Below are positions 1 through 8,077 of a DNA stretch of 17,834 bases, in pieces; position 1 is the stretch's first letter; each line of letters opens with the position of its first letter. Source of the stretch: Candidatus Krumholzibacteriota bacterium (GTDB taxonomy: Bacteria > Krumholzibacteriota > Krumholzibacteriia > Krumholzibacteriales > Krumholzibacteriaceae). The notes under the pieces are model-generated. The model did no database searches, was not told where the DNA came from, and was given only the letters and a program-made list of their open reading frames with translations. Made by a program: the position numbers and the translations under genes. The stretch is taken from positions 1-17,834 of the forward strand of contig DAOVNN010000014.1 in assembly GCA_030630165.1 (NCBI GenBank). The letters are read 5' to 3'.

Positions 1-378
1 AAGGTCCGCTGCCCTGAAGACGTGGCGTCGTTGCTGATCCCGGAGATGAAAGGCCTCGACAGGGAATATTTCAAGGCGGTCCTTCTGAATACCAAGAATG
101 GTATATTAAAGATCGTCACGGTGGCGATAGGTTCTCTGAACGCGGCGCTCGTACATCCGCGTGAGATCTTCAAGGAAGCGGTGGTGGCGAGTGCGGCGGG
201 GATCATAATCGTTCACAACCACCCTACCGGTAATCCCGAGCCGAGCAGGGAGGATACCGATCTTACAGTGCGTTTCGCGAGATGCGGGGAGTTGATGGGG
301 ATCGACCTGGTCGATCACATCATCATCGGAGGTGACGGGTTTGTCAGCATGCGGGAGAGGGGACTTGTCACATCCTGA
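1..378 (+). CDS. radC: RadC-family JAB/MPN-domain protein, 5'-truncated by window edge
   Basis: The reading frame is open from base 1 (first codons read KVRCPED), so the gene begins upstream; 125 residues are visible. They match the C-terminal RadC/JAB domain: a VHPREIF segment, then the JAMM metal site HNHPTGNP followed by PSRED (H-x-H, then S and D), and the closing DHIIIG and GFVSM..RG segments. The JAMM residues are intact. The family was named as DNA repair, but its cellular function is not settled; JAMM proteins are typically metallo-isopeptidases or peptidases. A radC-mreBCD order is familiar from other bacteria such as Bacillus, which supports the call. The stop lies 15 bases before the mreB start, with no terminator between, so read-through into mreB is likely. 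A GTG at 22 is internal and is not a credible start. Confidence 0.93.
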   Translation, partial: KVRCPEDVASLLIPEMKGLDREYFKAVLLNTKNGILKIVTVAIGSLNAALVHPREIFKEAVVASAAGIIIVHNHPTGNPEPSREDTDLTVRFARCGELMGIDLVDHIIIGGDGFVSMRERGLVTS

Positions 379-393
379 AAGAAAGGGACGTTA

Positions 394-1428
394 GTGTTAG
401 GGCGAATCACCACATATTTTTCCAATGATATCGCGATAGATCTCGGTACGGCGAACACACTCGTCTATCTCAAGGGCAGCGGCATCGTCCTCAACGAACC
501 CTCGGTCGTGGCGGTCGACCAGAGGACGAAGAAGATCTACGCGGTCGGCCTCGAGGCGAAGGCGATGCTCGGCAAGACGCCGGATCACATCGCCGCCATC
601 AGGCCGATGAAGGATGGCGTGATCGCCGATTTCGAGATCACCGAGGTGATGCTCCGCGAGTTCATCCGCAAGTCGCAGAAGAAGAGATTTTTTATAAGGC
701 CGCGTATCGTGATCAGTGTTCCCTCGGGAATCACCGAGGTCGAGCGCAGGGCCGTCATAGATTCGGCGCAGAACGCCGGCGCCAGGGAAGTATATCTTGT
801 AGCCGAGCCGATCGCCGCGGCGATCGGAGTAGGGCTTCCCGTCGACAAGCCGTCGGGGAACATGGTCATAGACATAGGCGGCGGCACGACAGAGATCGCC
901 GTGATCGCGCTCAACGGGATCGTCACGGATATGTCGATTCGGGTGGGCGGCGATAAGATGGACGAGGTGATCGTCCAGCACATCAAGAAAGCTTACAACC
1001 TTCTGATCGGCGACCAGACGGCCGAACACGTCAAGAAGGTCATCGGGTCCGCTACCAACCTCGGGCAGGAAGAGGAGATGGAGATCAAGGGCAGGGACCT
1101 TGTCTCCGGCATACCCAAGGTCCTGCGTATCTCGAGCGTTGAGATCCGCGAGGCGCTCGCCGAGCCGATGAGCCAGATCGTCGTCGCGCTCAAGACCGCC
1201 CTCGAGCAGACCCCGCCAGAGCTCGCGGCCGACATCGTCGACAGGGGAATAGTGATGACAGGAGGCGGTTCGCTGCTCAGGGGCATCGATGTCCTTCTCA
1301 AGGAAGAGACGAACCTTCCGATAAACGTCGTCGAGGATCCGCTGACATGCGTCGTGCTCGGCACAGGCAAGGTGCTTGGGAACATCCACCAGTTCGAAGG
1401 CATCATAATGAAGAGCTCCCGGTTGTAG
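394..1428 (+). CDS. mreB: Rod-shape-determining protein MreB (actin-like)
   Basis: 344 residues, the usual MreB length. Bacterial actin homologue that polymerises on the inner face of the membrane and guides the cell-wall elongation complex. Visible signatures: N-terminal membrane-binding type segment MLGRITTYF; phosphate-1 loop DLGTANT (16-22); NEPSVVAVD (34-42); phosphate-2 loop DIGGGTTE (160-167); adenosine-site TGGGSLLRG (289-297). The start is GTG at 394, preceded by a purine-rich AAAGAAAGGGA (about 378-388) acting as ribosome binding site. It is the first gene of mreB-mreC-mreD-mrdA-rodA. No promoter could be recognised in the 15-base gap, so transcription probably starts inside or upstream of radC. 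A 349-codon open frame on the opposite strand is a coding shadow. Confidence 0.98.
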   Translation: MLGRITTYFSNDIAIDLGTANTLVYLKGSGIVLNEPSVVAVDQRTKKIYAVGLEAKAMLGKTPDHIAAIRPMKDGVIADFEITEVMLREFIRKSQKKRFFIRPRIVISVPSGITEVERRAVIDSAQNAGAREVYLVAEPIAAAIGVGLPVDKPSGNMVIDIGGGTTEIAVIALNGIVTDMSIRVGGDKMDEVIVQHIKKAYNLLIGDQTAEHVKKVIGSATNLGQEEEMEIKGRDLVSGIPKVLRISSVEIREALAEPMSQIVVALKTALEQTPPELAADIVDRGIVMTGGGSLLRGIDVLLKEETNLPINVVEDPLTCVVLGTGKVLGNIHQFEGIIMKSSRL

Positions 1429-1430
1429 GC

Positions 1431-2315
1431 ATGCAGATCTTTTCATTCCTATTCGACCGTCATCTCGAGAGAACGGTTCTCGCCGTTGCGATAGCGCTCT
1501 CTGTCTTCATGCTGACAAGGCCCGAGGACGGCAGGATCGCCGCTGCCCGGTCGATCAGTTCCTTTCTGCTCTATCCAGTCAGCAGGACGGACGATTATTT
1601 TACGAGCGTAGAGGAACTGACTGCGGAGAACGACAGTCTCCGCACGCGTGTTGTCTCACTCAGCCACGAGAACGAGAGACTGACGCAGTTCAGGGACGAG
1701 AGGAACAGGCTCAGGGAACTGCTCGGTTTCAGGAAGGACTCGTTCTTCGAGTTCATGCCGTGCGATGTGATCGCGAGGTCGTCGAGCAGGTTCCATCACT
1801 CGATAACGGTCGACCGCGGATCCGATTCCGGTGTGCTTCCCGGGATGCCGGTCGTCGGCTACAGGGGGCTCGCTGGAAAGGTCACGCAGGTATTTCCCTC
1901 CTCGTCCCGGGTCCTTCTGCTCAACAACAAATCTGTCTCGGTAAGCTGCCTCGTCAAGCGAAGCAGGGTCGTCGGTGTACTGGCCTGGGAAAGGGGCAGC
2001 TTCTTCAGCCTCGATTACGTCGGCAAGGAAGAGGACGTCCTGCCGGGAGACACTCTCATTACGTCGGGATTCGGCAGGGTCTTTCCAAAGGGATTCCCGG
2101 TCGGAACGGTTTTCCATGTCGCCGAGGAGAAGACGGAGCTCTCACGGAGGGTCGGTATCGTATGCATGACCGATCTGAACAAACTCGAGGAGGTCTTCAT
2201 CATCATCGGCGGCAGGGACTGGAAAGGCGGCGAAGCCTGGCTCGAGCTCGAGAAGAACAAAAAGGACGGAGAAGAGCCTGAAGAAGGGAAGGCCGCGGGG
2301 GGTGGTGAGCAGTGA
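1431..2315 (+). CDS. mreC: Rod-shape-determining protein MreC
   Basis: 294 residues from ATG 1431, two bases after the mreB stop. The frame stays open upstream inside mreB, but a start there would add a non-MreC arginine-rich leader, so ATG 1431 is preferred even though no clear Shine-Dalgarno precedes it; translational coupling to mreB is likely. Domain order is typical: cytoplasmic stub, one membrane helix (about 14-29, TVLAVAIALSVFMLT), periplasmic coiled coil (about 59-98, rich in ENDSL and NERL heptads), then a beta-sandwich domain (about 105-270, including TVDRGSDSGVLPGMPVV). MreC bridges MreB/MreD and activates PBP2-RodA from the periplasm. The tail (about 272-294) is a low-complexity Glu/Lys/Gly stretch. 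The stop overlaps the mreD start as GTGA. Confidence 0.95.
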   Translation: MQIFSFLFDRHLERTVLAVAIALSVFMLTRPEDGRIAAARSISSFLLYPVSRTDDYFTSVEELTAENDSLRTRVVSLSHENERLTQFRDERNRLRELLGFRKDSFFEFMPCDVIARSSSRFHHSITVDRGSDSGVLPGMPVVGYRGLAGKVTQVFPSSSRVLLLNNKSVSVSCLVKRSRVVGVLAWERGSFFSLDYVGKEEDVLPGDTLITSGFGRVFPKGFPVGTVFHVAEEKTELSRRVGIVCMTDLNKLEEVFIIIGGRDWKGGEAWLELEKNKKDGEEPEEGKAAGGGEQ

Positions 2316-2812
2316 CCTATCTGCTGAGGATCGTCCTCGTCTCGTTCATCGTTTTTGTTCTCCAGGTTACACTCGTACACAATGTGAAGGTAGCCGGGGC
2401 GTCACCCGATCTTATAATGGTCCTGCTGGTCGTACTCGTCATTGACAGAAAACCTGTTGCCGGCATCATCATCGGATTCATGCTCGGCTTCCTCCAGGAT
2501 CTGGGTAATGCCTCGTTTCTCGGGATGAACGCGCTTGCCAAAACGATCGTCGGATATGGTATTGCCAGGTTCGGGAGGGACTACCTTCCCGACAACATCC
2601 TTTTCAGGGGGCTGCTCGTCTTCGTTGCGTGTCTCATCAACGACATCATCACGCTCAATGTCGCGACCACGTTTCATCCGGCCGAGGTGATCATCGCGTT
2701 CTTCCGCTACTCGATCCTGTCGGCCGCATATACAGCGCTGCTGGCAGTGTTCGTCATGCAGCTGATTGATCTACTTCCGAGAAGGAAGGTGCGCTCCGGT
2801 GGCAGGTATTGA
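2312..2812 (+). CDS. mreD: Rod-shape-determining protein MreD
   Basis: 166 residues, start GTG 2312 overlapping the mreC stop by four bases (GTGA); the G-rich run just upstream (about 2297-2308) can serve as ribosome binding site. The protein is strongly hydrophobic with about five membrane segments (for example LLRIVLVSFIVFVLQVTL at the N terminus and LIMVLLVVLVID), which is the MreD layout. MreD is the integral membrane member of the elongasome, associated with MreC. Sequence conservation in the family is low, so the assignment rests on hydrophobicity, length and position between mreC and the PBP2 gene. The 3' end overlaps mrdA by 14 bases. Confidence 0.92.
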   Translation: MTYLLRIVLVSFIVFVLQVTLVHNVKVAGASPDLIMVLLVVLVIDRKPVAGIIIGFMLGFLQDLGNASFLGMNALAKTIVGYGIARFGRDYLPDNILFRGLLVFVACLINDIITLNVATTFHPAEVIIAFFRYSILSAAYTALLAVFVMQLIDLLPRRKVRSGGRY

Positions 2813-4646
2813 CGTACGCAGCGAGATGCTTCTCGAGAGAAGGCGTACTATTCTGCTCTTCATCCTTGCCGGCGCTCTCATCGTGCTGGCGCTGAGGCTG
2901 TTTCAGCTCCAGGTATTCCAGAAAGACCATTACAGCAGGCTTGCCCTGTCGAACAGGATCCAGAAAGAGGATATTCCCCCGCCGAGGGGGTTGATCAGGT
3001 CGTCGGACGGATCGAAGCTCGTCGTAAACGTGCCCGTCTACCAGATCAGCATCCTTCCCAACAGGATCTCCGGCAGGGAAGACAAGTTGAGTCTCGCGTG
3101 CAGGTGGCTCGGGATCGACGAGGATGAGCTCACCTCGTCACTGGCCGAATGGATAGAGAAATATTCCGACGGCAGAGAGATGACCGTAGTCCAGGCTGCC
3201 GACAAGGGACAGATATCTATATTAACGGAAAACAGGGCCCTCTTTCCCTTCTTCAGGCTCGAGATGAAACACAGGAGGCACTATCCGGAAGAGAGCCTCG
3301 CCGCTCACCTTCTCGGTTATACGGGAGAGGTCTCCGATACCGATCTGAAGGAATCCGGCGATCTCAGGAGAGGCGACATCAAGGGAAGGACAGGTATCGA
3401 GTATGTCTATGAGGAGTTCCTCAGGGGGCAGTACGGGCTCAGGATCATCGAGATCAGCGCCGAGGGGACACGGATCGGGGAATATGTCGGACTGGTGGAG
3501 AACGAGCAGCTCGAGGGCCGGGTCGAATCGAGGCCGCCGGTTCCGGGACACGACGTTTATCTGACGATAAACATTGATCTGCAGAGGGTGGTCGAGGCGG
3601 CGTGCGAGTGGAACAAGGGCGCGATCGTCATCATGGATCCGCGCAACGGCGCCGTACTTGCCGCCGTGAGCAGGCCGGTCTACGATCCCAACATCTTCAT
3701 CGGCGGGATCAGCGAGGAGAACTGGAGCGTGCTGAACGGGGATCCCGACAAGCCGCTCTTCAACAGGGCAGTGCAGGCCACCTATCCTCCTGCATCGACA
3801 TTCAAGATGATTGTCGCATATGCCGCCCTCAAGACCCGTGCGGTCTCGAGGGAAGAGTGGCTGACGCCATGTTACGGAGGATACCAGTTCGGCAACAGAT
3901 ACTTCCGCTGCTGGAAGCCCGAGGGACATGGTTATTTGAATCTCACCGGAGCGATCGTCAATTCGTGCGACGTATATTTCTACCAGCTTGCCGAGCGGCT
4001 CAAGGCCGACGAGTTCGCCTATGCGGGAAGGCTCTTCGGATTCGGAAGGAAGACGGGGATCGATCTGCCCAGCGAAGCGAGGGGCATCCTTCCCGACAAG
4101 GCATACTACAACAGGAGGTTCGGCGTTGGTAAGTGGACGAAGGGTCATCTTCTCAATTACTCGATCGGCCAGGGCGACTTGCTTGCAACGCCCCTGCAGC
4201 TCTGCCAGATGGCGGTTATGCTGGCCAATGGGGGGAAGCGGGTCCGGCCGCATGTCGTAGAGAGGATAGAGGACTCGGAAGGAAGCGTGATATTCAGATT
4301 CGAAGAAGTGCCCGAGAAGGTCGCTCAGATCGACATATCCATCATCAGGTTCATACAGAGATCGATGCGGTTGGTCGTTGCCGGTGAGACGGGGACGGGG
4401 AGGGGAGCCGCGATCGCGGAGGCTGCTATCTGTGGGAAGACCGGGACGGCCCAGAATCCGCACGGCAGGGATCACGCCCTCTTCATAGCCTACGCTCCCG
4501 AGAAGAATCCCGAGATCGCGCTGGCTATTATCCTCGAGCATGCCGGTCACGGAGGAGCCATGGCAGCGCCGCTGGCGAGGAAGATTTTTTCCGCCTATTT
4601 CAATCCGGTCACAGTTATGGAGACAGCCGGGGAGGAGGAACGTTGA
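2799..4646 (+). CDS. mrdA: Penicillin-binding protein 2 (elongasome transpeptidase)
   Basis: 615 residues from GTG 2799, chosen because a GAAGGAAGGT ribosome binding site sits at 2781-2790; the open frame extends upstream only into mreD. Cytoplasmic stub, single membrane anchor (about 17-36), non-catalytic dimerisation domain beginning with PPRGLIRSSDG, then the transpeptidase domain. All three penicillin-binding motifs are present: STFK with nucleophile Ser333, SCD at 389-391 (the SxD form I associate with PBP2), and KTGTAQ at 547-552. Spacing closely follows E. coli PBP2. It cross-links new glycan strands made by RodA during lateral wall growth and is a beta-lactam target. The 5' end overlaps mreD by 14 bases and the 3' end overlaps rodA by four (TTGA), implying coupled translation. 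Confidence 0.97.
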   Translation: MAGIDVRSEMLLERRRTILLFILAGALIVLALRLFQLQVFQKDHYSRLALSNRIQKEDIPPPRGLIRSSDGSKLVVNVPVYQISILPNRISGREDKLSLACRWLGIDEDELTSSLAEWIEKYSDGREMTVVQAADKGQISILTENRALFPFFRLEMKHRRHYPEESLAAHLLGYTGEVSDTDLKESGDLRRGDIKGRTGIEYVYEEFLRGQYGLRIIEISAEGTRIGEYVGLVENEQLEGRVESRPPVPGHDVYLTINIDLQRVVEAACEWNKGAIVIMDPRNGAVLAAVSRPVYDPNIFIGGISEENWSVLNGDPDKPLFNRAVQATYPPASTFKMIVAYAALKTRAVSREEWLTPCYGGYQFGNRYFRCWKPEGHGYLNLTGAIVNSCDVYFYQLAERLKADEFAYAGRLFGFGRKTGIDLPSEARGILPDKAYYNRRFGVGKWTKGHLLNYSIGQGDLLATPLQLCQMAVMLANGGKRVRPHVVERIEDSEGSVIFRFEEVPEKVAQIDISIIRFIQRSMRLVVAGETGTGRGAAIAEAAICGKTGTAQNPHGRDHALFIAYAPEKNPEIALAIILEHAGHGGAMAAPLARKIFSAYFNPVTVMETAGEEER

Positions 4647-5911
4647 GCGACAGGTTGCTGCAGAATATGGACTGGCTGGTGCTGATGTCCGCCGTGCTGC
4701 TGATCGGGATCGGACTGCTCAATCTATTTTCAGTCGGTCATATCCCTGCCGAACTCAGCGAGACCTTCGAGGGCGGGAATATGCGGTTCTTCCAGAAGCA
4801 GGTCATATGGGGAGCTCTCGGCCTGGGAGTGATGGCCCTGGCATACTTCATCCCCTTCAGGTACTACGAGGGGGGCGCCGTGATATTCTACTTCATTGTC
4901 CTCATCATGCTCATCGTCGTGCTCCTCATGGGCGCGGCAAAAGGATCGAGCAGGTGGATAGTGCTTGGAGGATTCCGGGTCCAGCCGAGCGAGGTAATGA
5001 AGGTCGCCATCATCTTTCTGCTCGCGCGGTTCCTTACCGAGAAAAGACACGATCCCAACCGATTGAGGATCCTTTTCGCCGCCACGGCGATAACACTCGT
5101 GCCATTTCTGCTCGTTGTCAAGCAGCCCGATCTTGGAACCGCACTCGTCTATCCGGCTCTGATGATGATGATCCTCTACTGGCGCGGTCTCGACGAGGGG
5201 CGGATGATACTTATATTAAGCCCCCTGGTAAGCGCTTTCCTCACTGTATACAGTCAGAGCGCCATGCGGAGCGGAAGCTATCCGGTCCTCCTGCTTGCTT
5301 TCTTCGTCGGGTTATTGATAATTGCGTACAAGCGAAGAGAAAAGATATTCCAGAGCATCTTGCTCGTAGTGGTAAACCTCTCGATCATGCTCGTTATCCC
5401 CACGCTGATCGAGCGCCTGAAGCCCTACCAGCAGAGGAGGATCCTCGCCTTTCTCAGGCCCGAGTCTGATATTCTCGGATCCGGGTGGCAGGTATACCAG
5501 TCGAAGGTCGCGGTCGGTTCGGGTGGTTTTCTCGGGAAAGGATTCCTGAGAGGGACGCAGAAACTGCTCGCTTTCCTTCCCGAGAGGCACAGTGATTTCG
5601 TCTACTCGGTCCTGTCCGAGGAAGCGGGATTCGTCGGTGCGATAGGAGTACTGTTTCTCTTCTCGATCATCATCGTAAGGGGCCTGTATCTCGCTACGAA
5701 GGTCAAGAGCCGGTTCGCCTCGCTCGCCATCGTAGGCATCTGTTCATATTTCACTTTTCATGTGGCGGTCAATATCGGTATGACGATCGGGCTCGCGCCC
5801 GTGACCGGGCTTCCGATCCCCTTCCTGAGCTATGGAGGAAGCTCGATGCTCGTCAGCTGTTTTTTAATCGGGGTGCTTCTGAATTTCGGATCGAGTTTCT
5901 ACGAGTATTGA
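4643..5911 (+). CDS. rodA: RodA, SEDS-family peptidoglycan glycosyltransferase
   Basis: 422 residues, start TTG 4643 within the mrdA stop and preceded by GGAGGAGG at about 4629-4638. A polytopic membrane protein with roughly ten hydrophobic segments. SEDS signatures are clear: QPDLGTA with Asp163, RPESDILGSGW with Asp276 (the position corresponding to the catalytic aspartate of RodA), QSKVAVGSGGFLGKG, FLPERHSDFVYSVLSEE, and the C-terminal PFLSYGGSSM. It polymerises lipid II into glycan strands in complex with PBP2, encoded next door. FtsW and SpoVE share these motifs, but the mre/mrdA context points to RodA. The stop TGA is immediately followed by AGGAGG, the ribosome binding site of the next gene. 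Confidence 0.96.
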   Translation: MSDRLLQNMDWLVLMSAVLLIGIGLLNLFSVGHIPAELSETFEGGNMRFFQKQVIWGALGLGVMALAYFIPFRYYEGGAVIFYFIVLIMLIVVLLMGAAKGSSRWIVLGGFRVQPSEVMKVAIIFLLARFLTEKRHDPNRLRILFAATAITLVPFLLVVKQPDLGTALVYPALMMMILYWRGLDEGRMILILSPLVSAFLTVYSQSAMRSGSYPVLLLAFFVGLLIIAYKRREKIFQSILLVVVNLSIMLVIPTLIERLKPYQQRRILAFLRPESDILGSGWQVYQSKVAVGSGGFLGKGFLRGTQKLLAFLPERHSDFVYSVLSEEAGFVGAIGVLFLFSIIIVRGLYLATKVKSRFASLAIVGICSYFTFHVAVNIGMTIGLAPVTGLPIPFLSYGGSSMLVSCFLIGVLLNFGSSFYEY

Positions 5912-5926
5912 GGAGGCAGAGATCTG
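5911..5926 (+). promoter_or_regulatory. Ribosome binding site for a CTG start codon
   Basis: AGGAGG at 5911-5916, overlapping the last base of the rodA stop, lies 7 bases before CTG 5924. No ATG, GTG or TTG exists in this frame between the rodA stop (which is in the same frame) and TTG 5960, and TTG 5960 has no Shine-Dalgarno upstream. This decides the start of the PmbA-like gene. Confidence 0.7.
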
Positions 5927-7252
5927 AAGGAGATAGTCGAAAAAGTCCTCGATCTGGCCTTGGCAGGGTCTATCGAGTGCGAGATCTACGGTGAGGAGGC
6001 CGACAGCTTCCAGGTCGAGGTCTTCGACGGAAAAGTCGAGTCGGTAGACAGGTCAAAGGAGACGGGCCTCGGATTGAGGGTCGTCTGCGACGGCAAGGTA
6101 GGATTCGCCTGGACGTGCGCCCTTTCCGGCGAGGGGCTTGCCGCGGTTCTTTCGGAGGCGGAATCCAACGCGCTTTCGGGCGATAAGGTCGATGCCGACG
6201 TGCTGGCGGGAGGAGACAGCGGGGAAGTCTCTGACGGAAATGACAGGCGGCATCCCGGTGAGTTCCCGGCGGAGATGAAGATCGAGGGAGCGCTGGCGAT
6301 GGAGGAGGCGGTGCTCTCGAGCGACGCAAGGGTCAGAAGCAGTGAGGGAGCTACGTATTCCGAAGTGACGTCTGTTGTCTGCGTCGCCGGAACGAGAGGC
6401 TTTATCCGGACAAGGTACGGTGGCTGCTGCTCCTGCTCGATCGGCGCGGCAGCATCCATCGGCGGAGAAGTCAGGTCGGGCTGGTCGTATGATCAGGCTC
6501 CCACACCCGGCTTGCTTGATTTCTGCGAGACGGGCAGAGAGGCAGGCGAAAGGGCGGCGATGCTGCTGGGAGGAGCGCCGCTGCCGACCGGCAGATACGG
6601 CGTGGTTTTCGACGCGCTCGCCTTTTCTGAGGTCGTTTCCCTGCTCGGCGAGGTCCTTTCCGCGGAGATGGTGGTCAGGGGGTCCTCGGTCTTCGAGGGA
6701 AGGCTCGGGGAGAAGGTGGCGTCGGATGTGTTTACGTTAATCGACGATCCGGCCCTTGCCAGAGGTTGTTTTAACGCTCCGTTCGATGACGAGGGAGTTT
6801 CCGCAGTGAAAAGAAGACTCGTTTCAGCCGGCGTGCTGGAAGGTTTTCTTCACAACAGTTATTCGGCGCGAAAGACAGGCATGGGCAAGGCAGGCAACGC
6901 TTTCCGCAGTTCGTTCAAGAGCGTTCCCGTTCCAGGTCCGACAAACCTCTTCGTCCTGCCGGGTTCCGCGGAGGCGGATGAACTTGTCGATTCTCTGGGG
7001 AATGGTATATATATTCAGGATGTGATGGGTATGCATACCGCCGACCCGATCTCCGGAGATTTCTCCGTTGGCATAAACGGATACGAGATCCGAGGAGGAA
7101 AAAAGGAAAGAGCGGTATGTGAGATGACGATCAGCGGTAATATCCTGTCGCTACTCGAGGGTATCGCGGTGACGGGAGGCCGGATCCGGTTCGTGGGTCA
7201 GGTCGGCTCGCCACCGGTTCTTGTAGAGGGGTTGAGTGTCAGCGGCAGATAG
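5924..7252 (+). CDS. pmbA: PmbA/TldE-type member of the TldD/PmbA protease family
   Basis: 442 residues from CTG 5924, close to E. coli PmbA length. Starting there restores the first helix (LKEIVEKVLDLA) expected in the family; the next usable start, TTG 5960, would cut it off. Recognisable parts are the N-terminal VEVFDGKVESV strand, RGSSVFEGRLGE (about 252-263), a DDP motif, and NSYSARKTG further on. The TldD metal motif HExxxH is absent: the aligned stretch reads LLGEVLSAEM. This marks it as the non-metal PmbA/TldE subunit, which in E. coli pairs with TldD to degrade unfolded peptides and mature microcin B17 or CcdA. No tldD is in the window. A CCSC cluster at about 168-171 is unusual. The gene follows rodA by 12 bases and precedes lgt by 9, so it is probably co-transcribed. 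Confidence 0.88.
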   Translation: MKEIVEKVLDLALAGSIECEIYGEEADSFQVEVFDGKVESVDRSKETGLGLRVVCDGKVGFAWTCALSGEGLAAVLSEAESNALSGDKVDADVLAGGDSGEVSDGNDRRHPGEFPAEMKIEGALAMEEAVLSSDARVRSSEGATYSEVTSVVCVAGTRGFIRTRYGGCCSCSIGAAASIGGEVRSGWSYDQAPTPGLLDFCETGREAGERAAMLLGGAPLPTGRYGVVFDALAFSEVVSLLGEVLSAEMVVRGSSVFEGRLGEKVASDVFTLIDDPALARGCFNAPFDDEGVSAVKRRLVSAGVLEGFLHNSYSARKTGMGKAGNAFRSSFKSVPVPGPTNLFVLPGSAEADELVDSLGNGIYIQDVMGMHTADPISGDFSVGINGYEIRGGKKERAVCEMTISGNILSLLEGIAVTGGRIRFVGQVGSPPVLVEGLSVSGR

Positions 7253-7261
7253 GAGAGTAGG

Positions 7262-8035
7262 ATGCATCCGATCCTGTTAGACCTCGGAAGGCTGAAGATA
7301 TACTCGTACGGCTTTATGCTGGCACTGAGCTTTCTGATCGGTATCGTGATCGCGGGCAGGCGCGCCGGCAGGCGCGGTGTCGATCCCGAGATCATATATG
7401 ACCTCAGCATCATCCTCGTACTGGGCGCTGTGCTCGGTTCGAGGGGCCTGTACATCCTTACGCACAGGGAAAACTTCAAGGGCATACTGGATATAATCGC
7501 CATCTGGCAGGGGGGCGCGACATATTACGGCGGACTCCTTCTAGCCGTGGCAGGGGCGGTCGTCTACCTCAGGAAGAAGAAGATATCTTTCTTCCGGGTT
7601 GCGGACACAATGGCTCCTTCGGTCGGGGCCGGTGTTTTCGTCACCAGGCTGGGGTGCTTTATGAGCGGCTGCTGTTTCGGTAATCCGACGTCCTGTCCCA
7701 CCGGGGTGGTATTTCCCGCGGGATCGCCGGCGGGACACTGTCATCCGGGGATCATGATTCATCCTACCCAGTTATACTCGTCCCTGTACGGCCTGGTCAT
7801 ATTCCTGGTCCTCATACTGTTCGACAGAAAGGAACGCTTCGACGGGTTCCTGTTCTCCTGGCTCTGCATCCTGTACGGCATTGCAAGGTTCATAGTCGAT
7901 TTCTTCCGTTTCTACGAGGATTCTGCGATTGTAGCCGGCGGTTTTACGAACAACCAGGTGATAAGTGTCCTGCTGATCCTCTTCGGGGCCGTATATCTCG
8001 TCGTCAGCCGGACGAAAAAGACGCACAAGACCTGA
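7262..8035 (+). CDS. lgt: Prolipoprotein diacylglyceryl transferase
   Basis: 257 residues from ATG 7262 with AGGAGAG at 7252-7258 upstream. Integral membrane enzyme that transfers diacylglycerol from phosphatidylglycerol to the lipobox cysteine of preprolipoproteins. Signatures: YSYGFMLAL near the N terminus, the Lgt signature region TRLGCFMSGCCFG (128-140, of the GCCxG subtype), HPTQLYSS (167-174), and RFIVDFFR near the C terminus with a conserved arginine. About seven hydrophobic segments are visible. At the place where E. coli has the essential His103 (HGG), this protein reads YYGG; from memory YGG is also found in other GCCxG-type Lgt proteins, so I do not read it as inactivation. It lies 9 bases after the PmbA-like gene. 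Confidence 0.96.
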   Translation: MHPILLDLGRLKIYSYGFMLALSFLIGIVIAGRRAGRRGVDPEIIYDLSIILVLGAVLGSRGLYILTHRENFKGILDIIAIWQGGATYYGGLLLAVAGAVVYLRKKKISFFRVADTMAPSVGAGVFVTRLGCFMSGCCFGNPTSCPTGVVFPAGSPAGHCHPGIMIHPTQLYSSLYGLVIFLVLILFDRKERFDGFLFSWLCILYGIARFIVDFFRFYEDSAIVAGGFTNNQVISVLLILFGAVYLVVSRTKKTHKT

Positions 8036-8043
8036 CCGCGTTG

Positions 8044-8065
8044 ACCTTCCGGCGTGCCGGAAGGT
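8044..8065 (+). promoter_or_regulatory. Perfect 10-bp inverted repeat just upstream of comF ribosome binding site
   Basis: ACCTTCCGGC at 8044-8053 and its exact reverse complement GCCGGAAGGT at 8056-8065 are separated by GT, giving a tight hairpin (realistically 9 bp with a CGTG loop). It ends one base before the GGAGG (8066-8070) that serves comF. No T-run follows, so it is not a canonical intrinsic terminator; it could modulate comF translation, stabilise the lgt mRNA, or act as a Rho-independent pause. Confidence 0.6.
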
Positions 8066-8077
8066 GGAGGTGTGGTG

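Noticed and set aside
397..1446. 349-codon open frame on the minus strand across mreB
   Set aside because: Its codons mirror the GC-biased third positions of mreB; no recognisable domain, and mreB is certain on the other strand.
3222..4550. 442-codon minus-strand open frame opposite mrdA
   Set aside because: Antisense shadow with no motif and no ribosome binding site considered convincing.
4540..5469. 309-codon plus-strand open frame overlapping mrdA and rodA
   Set aside because: Out-of-frame, arginine-rich and low-complexity in the way of shifted reading of GC-rich genes; both true genes have complete motifs.
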